Part shown: piece by piece, positions 16,510 to 24,358 of the stretch
How the letters are laid out: each line of letters opens with the position of its first letter
How positions within the stretch are numbered: position 1 is the first letter of the stretch
The notes under the pieces: generated by a model
The model's input: only the letters and a program-made list of their open reading frames with translations
The model's database searches: none
Told to the model about the DNA's origin: nothing
Source: Clostridiales bacterium DTU033
GTDB taxonomy: Bacteria; Bacillota; Clostridia; Oscillospirales; Acutalibacteraceae
NCBI GenBank assembly: GCA_001513365.1
Contig: LFTH01000055.1
Location: 24,462-82,658 of the forward strand
Direction: 5' to 3'
Length of the DNA stretch: 58,197 bases
Translations under genes and position numbers: made by a program

Positions 16510-18972
16510 ATGGTACTGCCCAAAATCGCCAAAATCGCCGTCGAGAAGGCAGCGTTTCATTTTGACAAGCTTTACGACTATTATATCCCCGACTCGCTCG
16601 GCAGTATTGAGCGCGGCTGCAGGGTGATTGTCCCTTTCGGGGGAGGGAACCGCAAAACTCAGGGCATAATTATGGATTTCGGGGAGACCCCGAACGTCGC
16701 CAAGCTCAAGCCGGTTTTTGCGGCGCTGGATAAACAGCCGCTTTTAAACGACGAACTGCTTGAGCTTGCGGTTTGGCTGAAAGAGAGGACTTTCTGCAGC
16801 GTTTTTGACGCGGTAAAAGCCATGCTGCCGACCGGACTTTACCTGCGCATTAAGCCGGTATATAAGGCTGCGGATACCCCCGCGTCGGTCCTTGAACAGC
16901 TGTCAAGGGAAGAGCGCGCCGTTTATTACTGCGTCGCCGATTATCCGAAAGGCATTGAGCGCGGCCGGCTGCTTTCAAAGCTGGGGTTTACCGAGGACAA
17001 CGATTTGCCCGACAGGCTGGTGCGGCTCGGCATACTTGAGCGCGCCGACGGCGCATTCCAGAAAATCGGAGACGCGACAATCCGGATGGTGAGACTTTCG
17101 GTCAGCGAGGAAGAATTGAGCGAGGTGGTATCCGTCCTGCGCTGCACCGAGAAACAAAAAAGGGTGCTTAAGCTACTGGTGGAAGTCGGCTGCGCCTCGG
17201 TAAAGGAAATCGGCTATTACTGTTCGGCCGGCCCGGCGGTGATAACCGCGCTTGAAAAGAAGGGGCTGGTCGAGTGTTACAACAGCGAGGTGCTGCGCAC
17301 CCCGTATTCATTTTACGGAACTCCAGAAATCAAATCCGCAAAGCTCAACCGCGAACAGCAGCAGGCGTTTGACGAGCTTTTGCAGTTGTATAAAAGCGGC
17401 AGGGCTTCCGCTTCCCTGTTATACGGGGTAACCGGCAGCGGCAAGACCGAGGTCTACATGAACCTGATTGACAGGGTAATAGCCGACGGCCGGCACGTTA
17501 TTGTGCTTGTGCCTGAGATTTCGCTCACTCCTCAAATGCTTTCGCTGTTTATCAAGAGGTACGGCAGCAGAGTTGCCGTCCAGCACAGCGGGCTTTCAAT
17601 CGGCGAGCGAATGGACGAGTGGAAGAGGATTAAAAGGGGAGAGGCGCTGATTACCGTCGGTACCCGCTCGGCGGTGTTTGCGCCGGCCGAAAACATCGGG
17701 CTTATCGTGATGGACGAGGAGCAGGAGCACACCTATAAATCCGAATCCTCCCCGCGGTACCACGCGCGGGACGTCGCGCGTTTCCGCTGCGCCAGGCACA
17801 ACGCGCTGCTGCTTCTGACTTCGGCGACCCCGTCGGTCGAGACCTATCAGGCCGCGATGAACGGGCGGTACTCGTTTCAGAAGCTGGCCAGACGATACGG
17901 CAGGGCTAAACTCCCCGAAGTTGAAATCGTGGACATGAGAGAACAGCTTGACATACACGGAGGGCTGGTCAGCGACCGCCTAAAACAGGAGATTGAAGAC
18001 ACTTTGGAGCAGGGCAGGCAGGCGATACTGCTGCTCAACCGCCGCGGCTACAACACCTTTGTATCCTGCCGCGGCTGCGGACATGTGATTACCTGCCCGA
18101 ACTGCAGTATCAGCCTGACCTACCACCGCGCGAACGACAGGTTCATGTGCCATTACTGCGGCTATTCCCAAAGCCCGCTCACCCTCTGTCCAGAATGCGG
18201 CTCAAATAAAATCCGGTATTCGGGACTGGGCACCCAAAGGGCCGAGCAAGAGTTGTCCGAGCTTTTCCCGAATGCGAGGATACTGAGGATGGACACCGAC
18301 GCCACCATGTCCAGGATTTCGTATGAGGAAAAGTTCGGCAAGTTTGCGAAAGGCGAATACGATATAATGGTCGGTACCCAGATGGTCGCAAAGGGGCTGG
18401 ATTTTCCGAACGTAACGCTGGTCGGGGTTTTGCTGGCTGACATGTCGCTGTACGCCGGGGATTTTAGAAGTTTTGAAACCACTTTCGCGCTGCTGACACA
18501 GGTGGTGGGGCGGGCGGGGCGCAGGGACGCGCCCGGCAAAGCCATCATACAGACATACACCCCCGAAAACCATGTCATAGAACTGGCGTCAAAGCAGGAT
18601 TATCAAGGCTTTTTTAAAATCGAAATCGCGGCCCGCAAAATGATGAAATATCCACCGTACACCGACTTGTGCATGTTCGGTTTTTTGGGCAAGGAAGAAT
18701 CCGAGGTAAAACAGGCCGCGATGAGGTTTTTAAAAATGCTGGAAAACGCGGTAACCGGCGAATACAAAGAGCTTCCGGTAATCGTTCTGGACCCGACCCC
18801 CGCCTCGGTGGCCAAAGTAGCGGGGAAATACAGGTATAAAATCATAATGAAGACGATTAACAACTCGCTGTTGAGAAAAATGACCGAACGGCTTTTGATT
18901 GATTTTTCGCGTTCGCCGGAAAACAAGTCGGTATCGGTTTTTGTGGATATAAACCCTGAATACATACTCTGA
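16510..18972 (+). CDS. priA: Primosomal replication restart helicase PriA
   Basis: An 820-aa superfamily 2 helicase that loads the replisome at stalled forks. It has an N-terminal 3'-OH-binding domain (KIAVEKAAFHFDKLYDYYIP), a winged-helix region, then helicase motifs: Walker A LYGVTGSGKTEVYM, motif II MDEEQEHTYKSE and motif III LTSATPSVETY. Eight cysteines in CRGCGHVITCPNC and CHYCGYSQSPLTLCPECG bind zinc. Motifs V/VI (VGTQMVAKGLDFPNVTLVGV and TQVVGRAGR) and the C-terminal domain follow. Length is normal. It follows rpoZ closely and is followed by def and fmt. Confidence 0.97.
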   Translation: MVLPKIAKIAVEKAAFHFDKLYDYYIPDSLGSIERGCRVIVPFGGGNRKTQGIIMDFGETPNVAKLKPVFAALDKQPLLNDELLELAVWLKERTFCSVFDAVKAMLPTGLYLRIKPVYKAADTPASVLEQLSREERAVYYCVADYPKGIERGRLLSKLGFTEDNDLPDRLVRLGILERADGAFQKIGDATIRMVRLSVSEEELSEVVSVLRCTEKQKRVLKLLVEVGCASVKEIGYYCSAGPAVITALEKKGLVECYNSEVLRTPYSFYGTPEIKSAKLNREQQQAFDELLQLYKSGRASASLLYGVTGSGKTEVYMNLIDRVIADGRHVIVLVPEISLTPQMLSLFIKRYGSRVAVQHSGLSIGERMDEWKRIKRGEALITVGTRSAVFAPAENIGLIVMDEEQEHTYKSESSPRYHARDVARFRCARHNALLLLTSATPSVETYQAAMNGRYSFQKLARRYGRAKLPEVEIVDMREQLDIHGGLVSDRLKQEIEDTLEQGRQAILLLNRRGYNTFVSCRGCGHVITCPNCSISLTYHRANDRFMCHYCGYSQSPLTLCPECGSNKIRYSGLGTQRAEQELSELFPNARILRMDTDATMSRISYEEKFGKFAKGEYDIMVGTQMVAKGLDFPNVTLVGVLLADMSLYAGDFRSFETTFALLTQVVGRAGRRDAPGKAIIQTYTPENHVIELASKQDYQGFFKIEIAARKMMKYPPYTDLCMFGFLGKEESEVKQAAMRFLKMLENAVTGEYKELPVIVLDPTPASVAKVAGKYRYKIIMKTINNSLLRKMTERLLIDFSRSPENKSVSVFVDINPEYIL

Positions 18973-19000
18973 CAAGCAGTATTTTTGAAAGGAAATTGAT

Positions 19001-19462
19001 ATGGCTATCAGGAAGATTTTAACCGAAAATGAGGATTTGCTGCACAAGAAAAGCAAGCCGGTTACCGAGTTTAACGAGCGGTTGTGGCAGCTGCTTGACG
19101 ATATGGCCGAAACATTAAAGCAGGCCGACGGTGTCGGGCTCGCCGCGCCTCAGGTCGGAGTCTTAAGGCGGGTGTTCATCATGGATTTGGGCGACGGGGT
19201 TGTGGAAGTGATAAACCCGGAATTCGTCGAAAAAAAGGGCAGGCAGGAAGATGTCGAGGGCTGCCTTTCCTGTCCGGGTGAATACGGGATTACCGTAAGG
19301 CCGGCTTATGTCAAAATCAAAGCGCAGGACCGCCACGGCAACGAGTTTTTCCTTGACGGGGAAGAGCTGAAGGCGCGCTGCATTTGCCATGAGTACGACC
19401 ATCTCGACGGGATTTTGTTCAAAAAGCACGTAATCCGAATGCTTGACGACCAGTCGGAATAA
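19001..19462 (+). CDS. def: Peptide deformylase
   Basis: A 153-aa metalloenzyme removing the N-formyl group from nascent proteins. All three family motifs are intact: GVGLAAPQVG, EGCLSCPGEYG (metal-binding Cys) and CHEYDHLDGILF (HExxH). The site GAAAGGAAATTGAT precedes the ATG. It stands between priA and fmt, the enzyme that adds the formyl group to Met-tRNA, as in most bacteria. Confidence 0.97.
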   Translation: MAIRKILTENEDLLHKKSKPVTEFNERLWQLLDDMAETLKQADGVGLAAPQVGVLRRVFIMDLGDGVVEVINPEFVEKKGRQEDVEGCLSCPGEYGITVRPAYVKIKAQDRHGNEFFLDGEELKARCICHEYDHLDGILFKKHVIRMLDDQSE

Positions 19463-19488
19463 TAGTCTGAAAGGTAGTGGATTGCCGG

Positions 19489-20418
19489 TTGAAAATCATA
19501 TTCATGGGCACCCCCCGGTTTGCGGTCCCGTGCCTTGAAAGGCTGATTATGGACGGGCACCAGATTGTACTGGTTGTAACCCAGCCCGACAGGCCCAAAG
19601 GGCGCGGCTATAAAACCGCGCCCTCTGCGATAAAGGAGGCCGCAGTAAAGCGCGGACTTCCGGTGTACCAGCCGGACACCTTAAAAAACAATCAGCAGGC
19701 GCGGGAAAAGCTGAAAAGCTGCGGCGCCGACGTGGCGGTGGTGGTCGCTTTCGGCCAAATCCTGCCGCCCGAAGTTTTGTCCATACCCCAATACGGCTGT
19801 ATAAACGTCCACGCCTCCCTGTTGCCGAAATACCGCGGCGCGGCGCCGATACAGTGGGCGATAATAAACGGGGAGACCGAGACCGGGGTTACCACAATGA
19901 TGATGGACGCCGGCCTTGACACCGGCGATATGCTGATTAAAAGAAAGGTGGAAATCCCCCCTGACATGACCGCGGGCGAGCTGCACGACATTCTGGCTTT
20001 AGAGGGCGCGGCCGCAATCTCCGATACTCTGACGCTGCTTGAGCAGGGGCGTTTGGAGCCGAAAAAGCAGGACGACGCCCTGTCCAGCTATGCGCCGATG
20101 ATAAACCGGGATTTAACCCTGATTGACTGGAGCAAGCCCGCCGCGGATATCCACAACCTTATCCGTGGGCTAAACCCGTTTCCCGGCGCGCGCACAAAAC
20201 TCGGCGGCAGGATTTTAAAGCTTTTCCGCTCTTCTTTGGCGGGAAATACCGACCGCGCCCCCGGCACGGTAATTTCAAATTCGCCGCTGACAATCGCCTG
20301 CGGCGGCGGAACCGCGCTTGAAATCATCGAGCTTCAGCTTGAAGGGGCAAAACGCATGACTTCGGAGATGTTTTTAATGGGGCACAGAATGGAAATCGGC
20401 AGAAAACTTCCTGATTAA
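19489..20418 (+). CDS. fmt: Methionyl-tRNA formyltransferase
   Basis: A 309-aa enzyme that formylates initiator Met-tRNA using 10-formyl-THF. The N-terminal IIFMGTPRFAVPCLERL and the catalytic INVHASLLPKYRGAAPIQWA with downstream DAGLDTGDML define the formyltransferase domain; an OB-fold C-terminal domain binds tRNA. I place the start at TTG 19489, giving the canonical MKIIFMGTP; the ORF start GTG 19477 overlaps the probable ribosome site. A TATAAT hexamer occurs 32 nt after its stop but lacks a clear -35. Confidence 0.95.
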   Translation: MKIIFMGTPRFAVPCLERLIMDGHQIVLVVTQPDRPKGRGYKTAPSAIKEAAVKRGLPVYQPDTLKNNQQAREKLKSCGADVAVVVAFGQILPPEVLSIPQYGCINVHASLLPKYRGAAPIQWAIINGETETGVTTMMMDAGLDTGDMLIKRKVEIPPDMTAGELHDILALEGAAAISDTLTLLEQGRLEPKKQDDALSSYAPMINRDLTLIDWSKPAADIHNLIRGLNPFPGARTKLGGRILKLFRSSLAGNTDRAPGTVISNSPLTIACGGGTALEIIELQLEGAKRMTSEMFLMGHRMEIGRKLPD

Positions 20419-20488
20419 AATCTGTTCAAACGGAATTAACATTTTTGGGTTATAATACTTATACAAATGATTGAAAGGAAGGTTTTAA

Positions 20489-21187
20489 ATGCCGTTTTTA
20501 TACTTTGATACGTGGTATCTGGTTTTGGTGGTCCCCGCGCTGATTATTTCGCTGTGGGCACAGATAAAAGTCAAATCCACATTTGAAAAATACAGCAAAA
20601 TCGGTGTAAGGAGCGGGATGACCGGTTACGAGGCCAGCATTGCAATCCAGAGAATGAGCGGGGTCTCCATCCCGGTCGAATCGGTGCCCGGCAACCTCAC
20701 CGACCATTTTGACCCGCGGACCAACGTGATACGGCTCTCCCAGTCGGTCGGACAGCGGAACTCTATTGCCGCGGTAGGTGTCGCGGCGCATGAGACCGGG
20801 CATGCCCTGCAGTACGCCGAGCGCTATCTCCCCATCCATATAAGGATGGCGATAATACCGGTAACCCGTTTTTCGTCAGGCTTAGCGCCATGGCTTTTCC
20901 TCGCGGGCATTATATTTAATTACAGCTTTCTTGCCTATATCGGGGTGTTTTTGTTCGGCTTTGCGGTTTTGTTCCAGCTTGTAACCCTTCCGGTCGAATT
21001 CAATGCGAGCGCCCGCGCGGTCCGCGCGCTTGAAGCTCAGGGGATTTTAACAAGCGATGAGCTTGAAGGCGCCAAAAAAGTATTGAGCGCCGCGGCTCTG
21101 ACTTATGTCGCCGCGCTGCTGGTTTCGCTGATGAGCTTTTTGCGCCTTTTGCTGATAGTGTCCGGGCGCGGGCGGAAAAACCGGTAA
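20489..21187 (+). CDS. YugP-type zinc metallopeptidase (membrane)
   Basis: A 232-aa membrane protein of the YugP/neutral zinc metallopeptidase family. It has an N-terminal membrane helix, the zinc motif AAHETGHALQYA (HExxH) near residue 100, and three further membrane segments, the last followed by a basic GRGRKNR tail. Substrate unknown. The gene sits between fmt and rsmB, which are directly adjacent in Bacillus; this insertion is common in Clostridia. Its stop overlaps the rsmB start codon by one base. The ATG has a GAAAGGAAGG site. Confidence 0.9.
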   Translation: MPFLYFDTWYLVLVVPALIISLWAQIKVKSTFEKYSKIGVRSGMTGYEASIAIQRMSGVSIPVESVPGNLTDHFDPRTNVIRLSQSVGQRNSIAAVGVAAHETGHALQYAERYLPIHIRMAIIPVTRFSSGLAPWLFLAGIIFNYSFLAYIGVFLFGFAVLFQLVTLPVEFNASARAVRALEAQGILTSDELEGAKKVLSAAALTYVAALLVSLMSFLRLLLIVSGRGRKNR

Positions 21188-22530
21188 TGCCGGCAGACGC
21201 GCGCCGACTGGCGGTTGAGGCGCTGCTGCGCGTCCACCGGGACTCCGGCTATTCCGGAGCCGTGCTCGACGGGGTTTTGAGCAGGTACGAAGACCGGCTG
21301 TCTTTGCGGGACCAGGCGCTGCTGTCCCGCCTGTATTACGGGGTGCTCGAAAGGCGGCTGACTTTGGATTATGTGATAAGCGAGCACTCCAGCGTAAAGC
21401 TGAAAAAAATCCATCCGGTGGCGCTGGAACTGCTGCGCATGGGCTGCTACCAGCTTATATTCATGGACAAAATCCCCGCTCCCGCCGCGGTTTACGAGTC
21501 GGTAAGGCTTGCAAAATCCATGGGGCAGGAGCGGGCTTCCGGTTTTATAAACGCGGTGCTGCGCTCAATCCAGCGAAACCGTGAAAACCTTTTTGACGGG
21601 CTGCCCGACAATCTGTTCGGGCTTTCGATACGCACGTCCTGCCCGGTCGAGCTTATCGAGCTGTGGGCGGAATGCTACGGCGTAAAAAACGCCGAAAAAC
21701 TCGCGGTCGGCTCAAACGCCGAGCCGCCCGCGACCGTCAGGGTAAATACGTTGAAGATGACCGCCGGCGATTTTGAAAAACTGCTTGAAAAAGAGGGTAT
21801 CGAGTATAAAAAACACCCGTATTTGAGCAGTTGTTACAATATTGAGAACATATACAGGCTTAAAAGGCTTGCAGAAATCCAAAAAAACTGCTATTATCAT
21901 CAGGATACAGCGTCTCAGCTTTGCTGCAAAGCTCTCGACCCGCGCCCGCGCGAGCGGATTGCCGACGTATGCGCGGCTCCCGGCGGCAAGGCGATAACCG
22001 CCGCGCAGCTTATGGAAAACAGCGGCGAGATACTGGCGTTCGATATCCACCCTTTTAAGCGGGACATGATTGAAGAAAGGGCGCGGCAGATGGGGGCGAC
22101 CATTATCAGAGCGACCGTCAGGGACGCGGCGTCCCCCTGTCCCGAACACCTTAAGGCTAGTTTTGACAGGGTGCTTTGCGACGTTCCCTGCTCCGGGTTC
22201 GGGACTATCCGCCGCCGGCCGGAGATAAAGTACAAACCAATCGAAAGCGTCGCGGAGCTTCCAAAGCTTCAATATGAAATACTCTGCAGCTCGTCCGAAA
22301 TGGTACGGCCGGGCGGGGTGCTGCAGTACTCCACCTGCACGCTGAACAAGGCGGAAAACGAGCAGGTGGCCGAAAAGTTTTTAAAGGAACATCCGGAATT
22401 TTCCCCGCGTACTCTGCCGCTTGACGAGTGCTTTTTGCAGATTAGCGCTAATCCTTCACATCAGATTACGCTGTTTCCGCATATCCACAACACCGACGGT
22501 TTTTATATGGCAAGTTTCATCAGGAAATAG
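21187..22530 (+). CDS. rsmB: 16S rRNA (cytosine-967 C5) methyltransferase RsmB
   Basis: A 447-aa SAM-dependent enzyme. It has an N-terminal NusB-like RNA-binding domain (residues 1-140, including MLRMGCYQLIFMDKIPAPAAV-type sequence) and a Rossmann methyltransferase domain with the SAM motif DVCAAPGGKAITAAQLM, the catalytic DVPCSGFGTIRRRPEIKY and STCTLNKAENE. Length is typical. It is tightly linked to the upstream peptidase and followed by rlmN after 19 nt. Confidence 0.95.
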   Translation: MPADARRLAVEALLRVHRDSGYSGAVLDGVLSRYEDRLSLRDQALLSRLYYGVLERRLTLDYVISEHSSVKLKKIHPVALELLRMGCYQLIFMDKIPAPAAVYESVRLAKSMGQERASGFINAVLRSIQRNRENLFDGLPDNLFGLSIRTSCPVELIELWAECYGVKNAEKLAVGSNAEPPATVRVNTLKMTAGDFEKLLEKEGIEYKKHPYLSSCYNIENIYRLKRLAEIQKNCYYHQDTASQLCCKALDPRPRERIADVCAAPGGKAITAAQLMENSGEILAFDIHPFKRDMIEERARQMGATIIRATVRDAASPCPEHLKASFDRVLCDVPCSGFGTIRRRPEIKYKPIESVAELPKLQYEILCSSSEMVRPGGVLQYSTCTLNKAENEQVAEKFLKEHPEFSPRTLPLDECFLQISANPSHQITLFPHIHNTDGFYMASFIRK

Positions 22531-22549
22531 TATAATAAGAGGTGGGTTT

Positions 22550-23590
22550 TTGGATTTAATCGACTGCAAATCCCTGACTATTGACCAGCTTCGGGACAAG
22601 CTGTCGGGTATCGGAGTTCCCGCCTACCGCGCGGAGCAAATCCGCTCATGGCTCGACCGCGGGACAGACGATTTTGACAGTATGACCGACCTGCCTTTGT
22701 CGCTTCGGGCGGAGTTGAAAAATATTTTCTGGATACCCGGCATAAATATTAAAAAAAGGCTTGTTTCTAAAACAGATTCTACTGTAAAATATCTTTATAC
22801 CCTGTATGACGGGGAAAATGTGGAGTCGGTGCTGATGAAGTACCGCCACGGCTGGTCGCAATGCCTGTCCACCCAGGCCGGGTGCAGAATGGGGTGCGCT
22901 TTTTGCGCGACAGGCGCCGGCGGCTATGCCCGTAACCTTCTGCCCGGCGAGATGCTGGCACAGATTGAAAAAGCGCAGGCGGACCACGGCGTGCGGGTTT
23001 CCTCGGTAGTTCTGATGGGAATGGGGGAACCGCTGGACAATTTCGACAATGTATTAAAGTTTCTACGGCTACTCGGAGAGCCCGGCGGCGTAAACATCGG
23101 AATGCGGCGTGTTACCCTGTCCACCTGCGAGATTGTGGATAAAATCTACCGGCTTATGGAACATAAACTCCAGCTCACCCTTTCGGTTTCGCTGCATGCG
23201 CCTAACAATCAAATCCGTTCGCGGCTTATGCCGATAAACAATAAATGGCCGGTCGAGCAGCTTTTGAAAGCGTGCCGCGATTACGGGGAGGCGACCGGCC
23301 GCAGGGTTTCGTTTGAATACGCGATGATTGACGGACTGAACGACACCGACGAGTGCGCAAGGGAGCTTGCAAAACGGATAAAAGGCATTCACTGCCATGT
23401 TAATCTAATCCCTCTGAATCAGATTTCGTACTCCGAAAACACACTGAGAAAAAGCGGCAGAGAACGGATATACCGGTTTTTATCCTTGCTGAAAACATTG
23501 GGGGTTAATGCGACGGTTAGAAGGACTTTGGGCGCTGACATCGACGCTTCCTGCGGCCAGCTGCGCCGCAGGTATCACCAAAGCCTTTGA
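22550..23590 (+). CDS. rlmN: Dual-specificity 23S rRNA/tRNA adenine-C2 methyltransferase RlmN
   Basis: A 346-aa radical SAM methylase that makes m2A2503 in 23S rRNA and m2A37 in some tRNAs. The CxxxCxxC cluster motif lies in GCRMGCAFCATG. An N-terminal winged helix precedes it, and the C-terminal NATVRRTLGADIDASCGQL carries the second catalytic Cys. TTG 22550 follows AGAGGTGGG and gives the family-like start MDLIDCKSL; the ORF track start at 22421 would run far into rsmB. The stop overlaps nothing; prpC follows after 20 nt. Confidence 0.95.
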   Translation: MDLIDCKSLTIDQLRDKLSGIGVPAYRAEQIRSWLDRGTDDFDSMTDLPLSLRAELKNIFWIPGINIKKRLVSKTDSTVKYLYTLYDGENVESVLMKYRHGWSQCLSTQAGCRMGCAFCATGAGGYARNLLPGEMLAQIEKAQADHGVRVSSVVLMGMGEPLDNFDNVLKFLRLLGEPGGVNIGMRRVTLSTCEIVDKIYRLMEHKLQLTLSVSLHAPNNQIRSRLMPINNKWPVEQLLKACRDYGEATGRRVSFEYAMIDGLNDTDECARELAKRIKGIHCHVNLIPLNQISYSENTLRKSGRERIYRFLSLLKTLGVNATVRRTLGADIDASCGQLRRRYHQSL

Positions 23591-23610
23591 GCCAGAAGGG
23601 GGGAGGCGCT

Positions 23611-24336
23611 TTGGAAGCATACGGAAAGACAGACGCTGGGCGTCTGCGGAACAGTAATCAGGACGCTTTTATATGCGCGCGCCTGTCTGAAAGTGCTTTG
23701 TTCTGCGCCGTGTGCGACGGCATGGGCGGAGTAAACGGCGGAAATGTGGCAAGCTCGATTGCAATCAAAGTGATTTCCGACCGCATAATGGACGTGTACC
23801 GGGACGGGCTTTCGTCCAACTCAATCCGCAACCTTTTTGAGACTGCGATTGCCGCCGCGAATATAGAGATTTACGACTCGGCAATGGCGGACGAGAATTT
23901 AAGGGGAATGGGCACCACCGTGGTCGCGACCCTTGTCGTGGGCAGGCGTTTGCACCTCGCCCATGTCGGGGACAGCCGCGCGTACCTTGTGGGCGACAGC
24001 GGAATGGTGCAGATTACCAAAGACCACTCGGTCGTTCAGGCGATGGTCGAAAAAGGGCAGCTTACCCAGAAAGAGGCCAAAAACCACCCCCGCAAGCATT
24101 TCATCACCCGCGCGCTCGGCGCCGAGGATACTGTGAAATGCGATTACTGCGAGCAGGAGCTCGATGAGGGCGACCGCGTACTAATCTGCACGGACGGTCT
24201 TACCAACATGATGGAGACCGATGAAATATACAGGATAATCCAGTCGGTTGACACTGAATCAGTGCCGGAACGGTTGATACACGAAGCCAACATGGTGGGC
24301 GGAAGCGACAATATCACTGTTGTCGTAATCGCCTAA
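23611..24336 (+). CDS. prpC: PP2C-type protein serine/threonine phosphatase
   Basis: A 241-aa metal-dependent (PPM) phosphatase that opposes the PASTA kinase encoded next. The PP2C motifs are in order: TDAGRLRNSNQDAF, FCAVCDGMGGVNGG (metal-binding Asp and Gly), GTTVVATLVVGRRL, HVGDSRAYLV, the TKDHSV segment, ICTDGLTNMM and GGSDNITVVV. TTG 23611 follows a GGGGGGAGG site at short distance; the longer ORF (23587) overlaps the rlmN stop. The gene pair prpC-prkC is conserved across Firmicutes. Confidence 0.94.
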   Translation: MEAYGKTDAGRLRNSNQDAFICARLSESALFCAVCDGMGGVNGGNVASSIAIKVISDRIMDVYRDGLSSNSIRNLFETAIAAANIEIYDSAMADENLRGMGTTVVATLVVGRRLHLAHVGDSRAYLVGDSGMVQITKDHSVVQAMVEKGQLTQKEAKNHPRKHFITRALGAEDTVKCDYCEQELDEGDRVLICTDGLTNMMETDEIYRIIQSVDTESVPERLIHEANMVGGSDNITVVVIA

Positions 24337-24358
24337 TTCAGCTCAGGAGTGATTTTGT

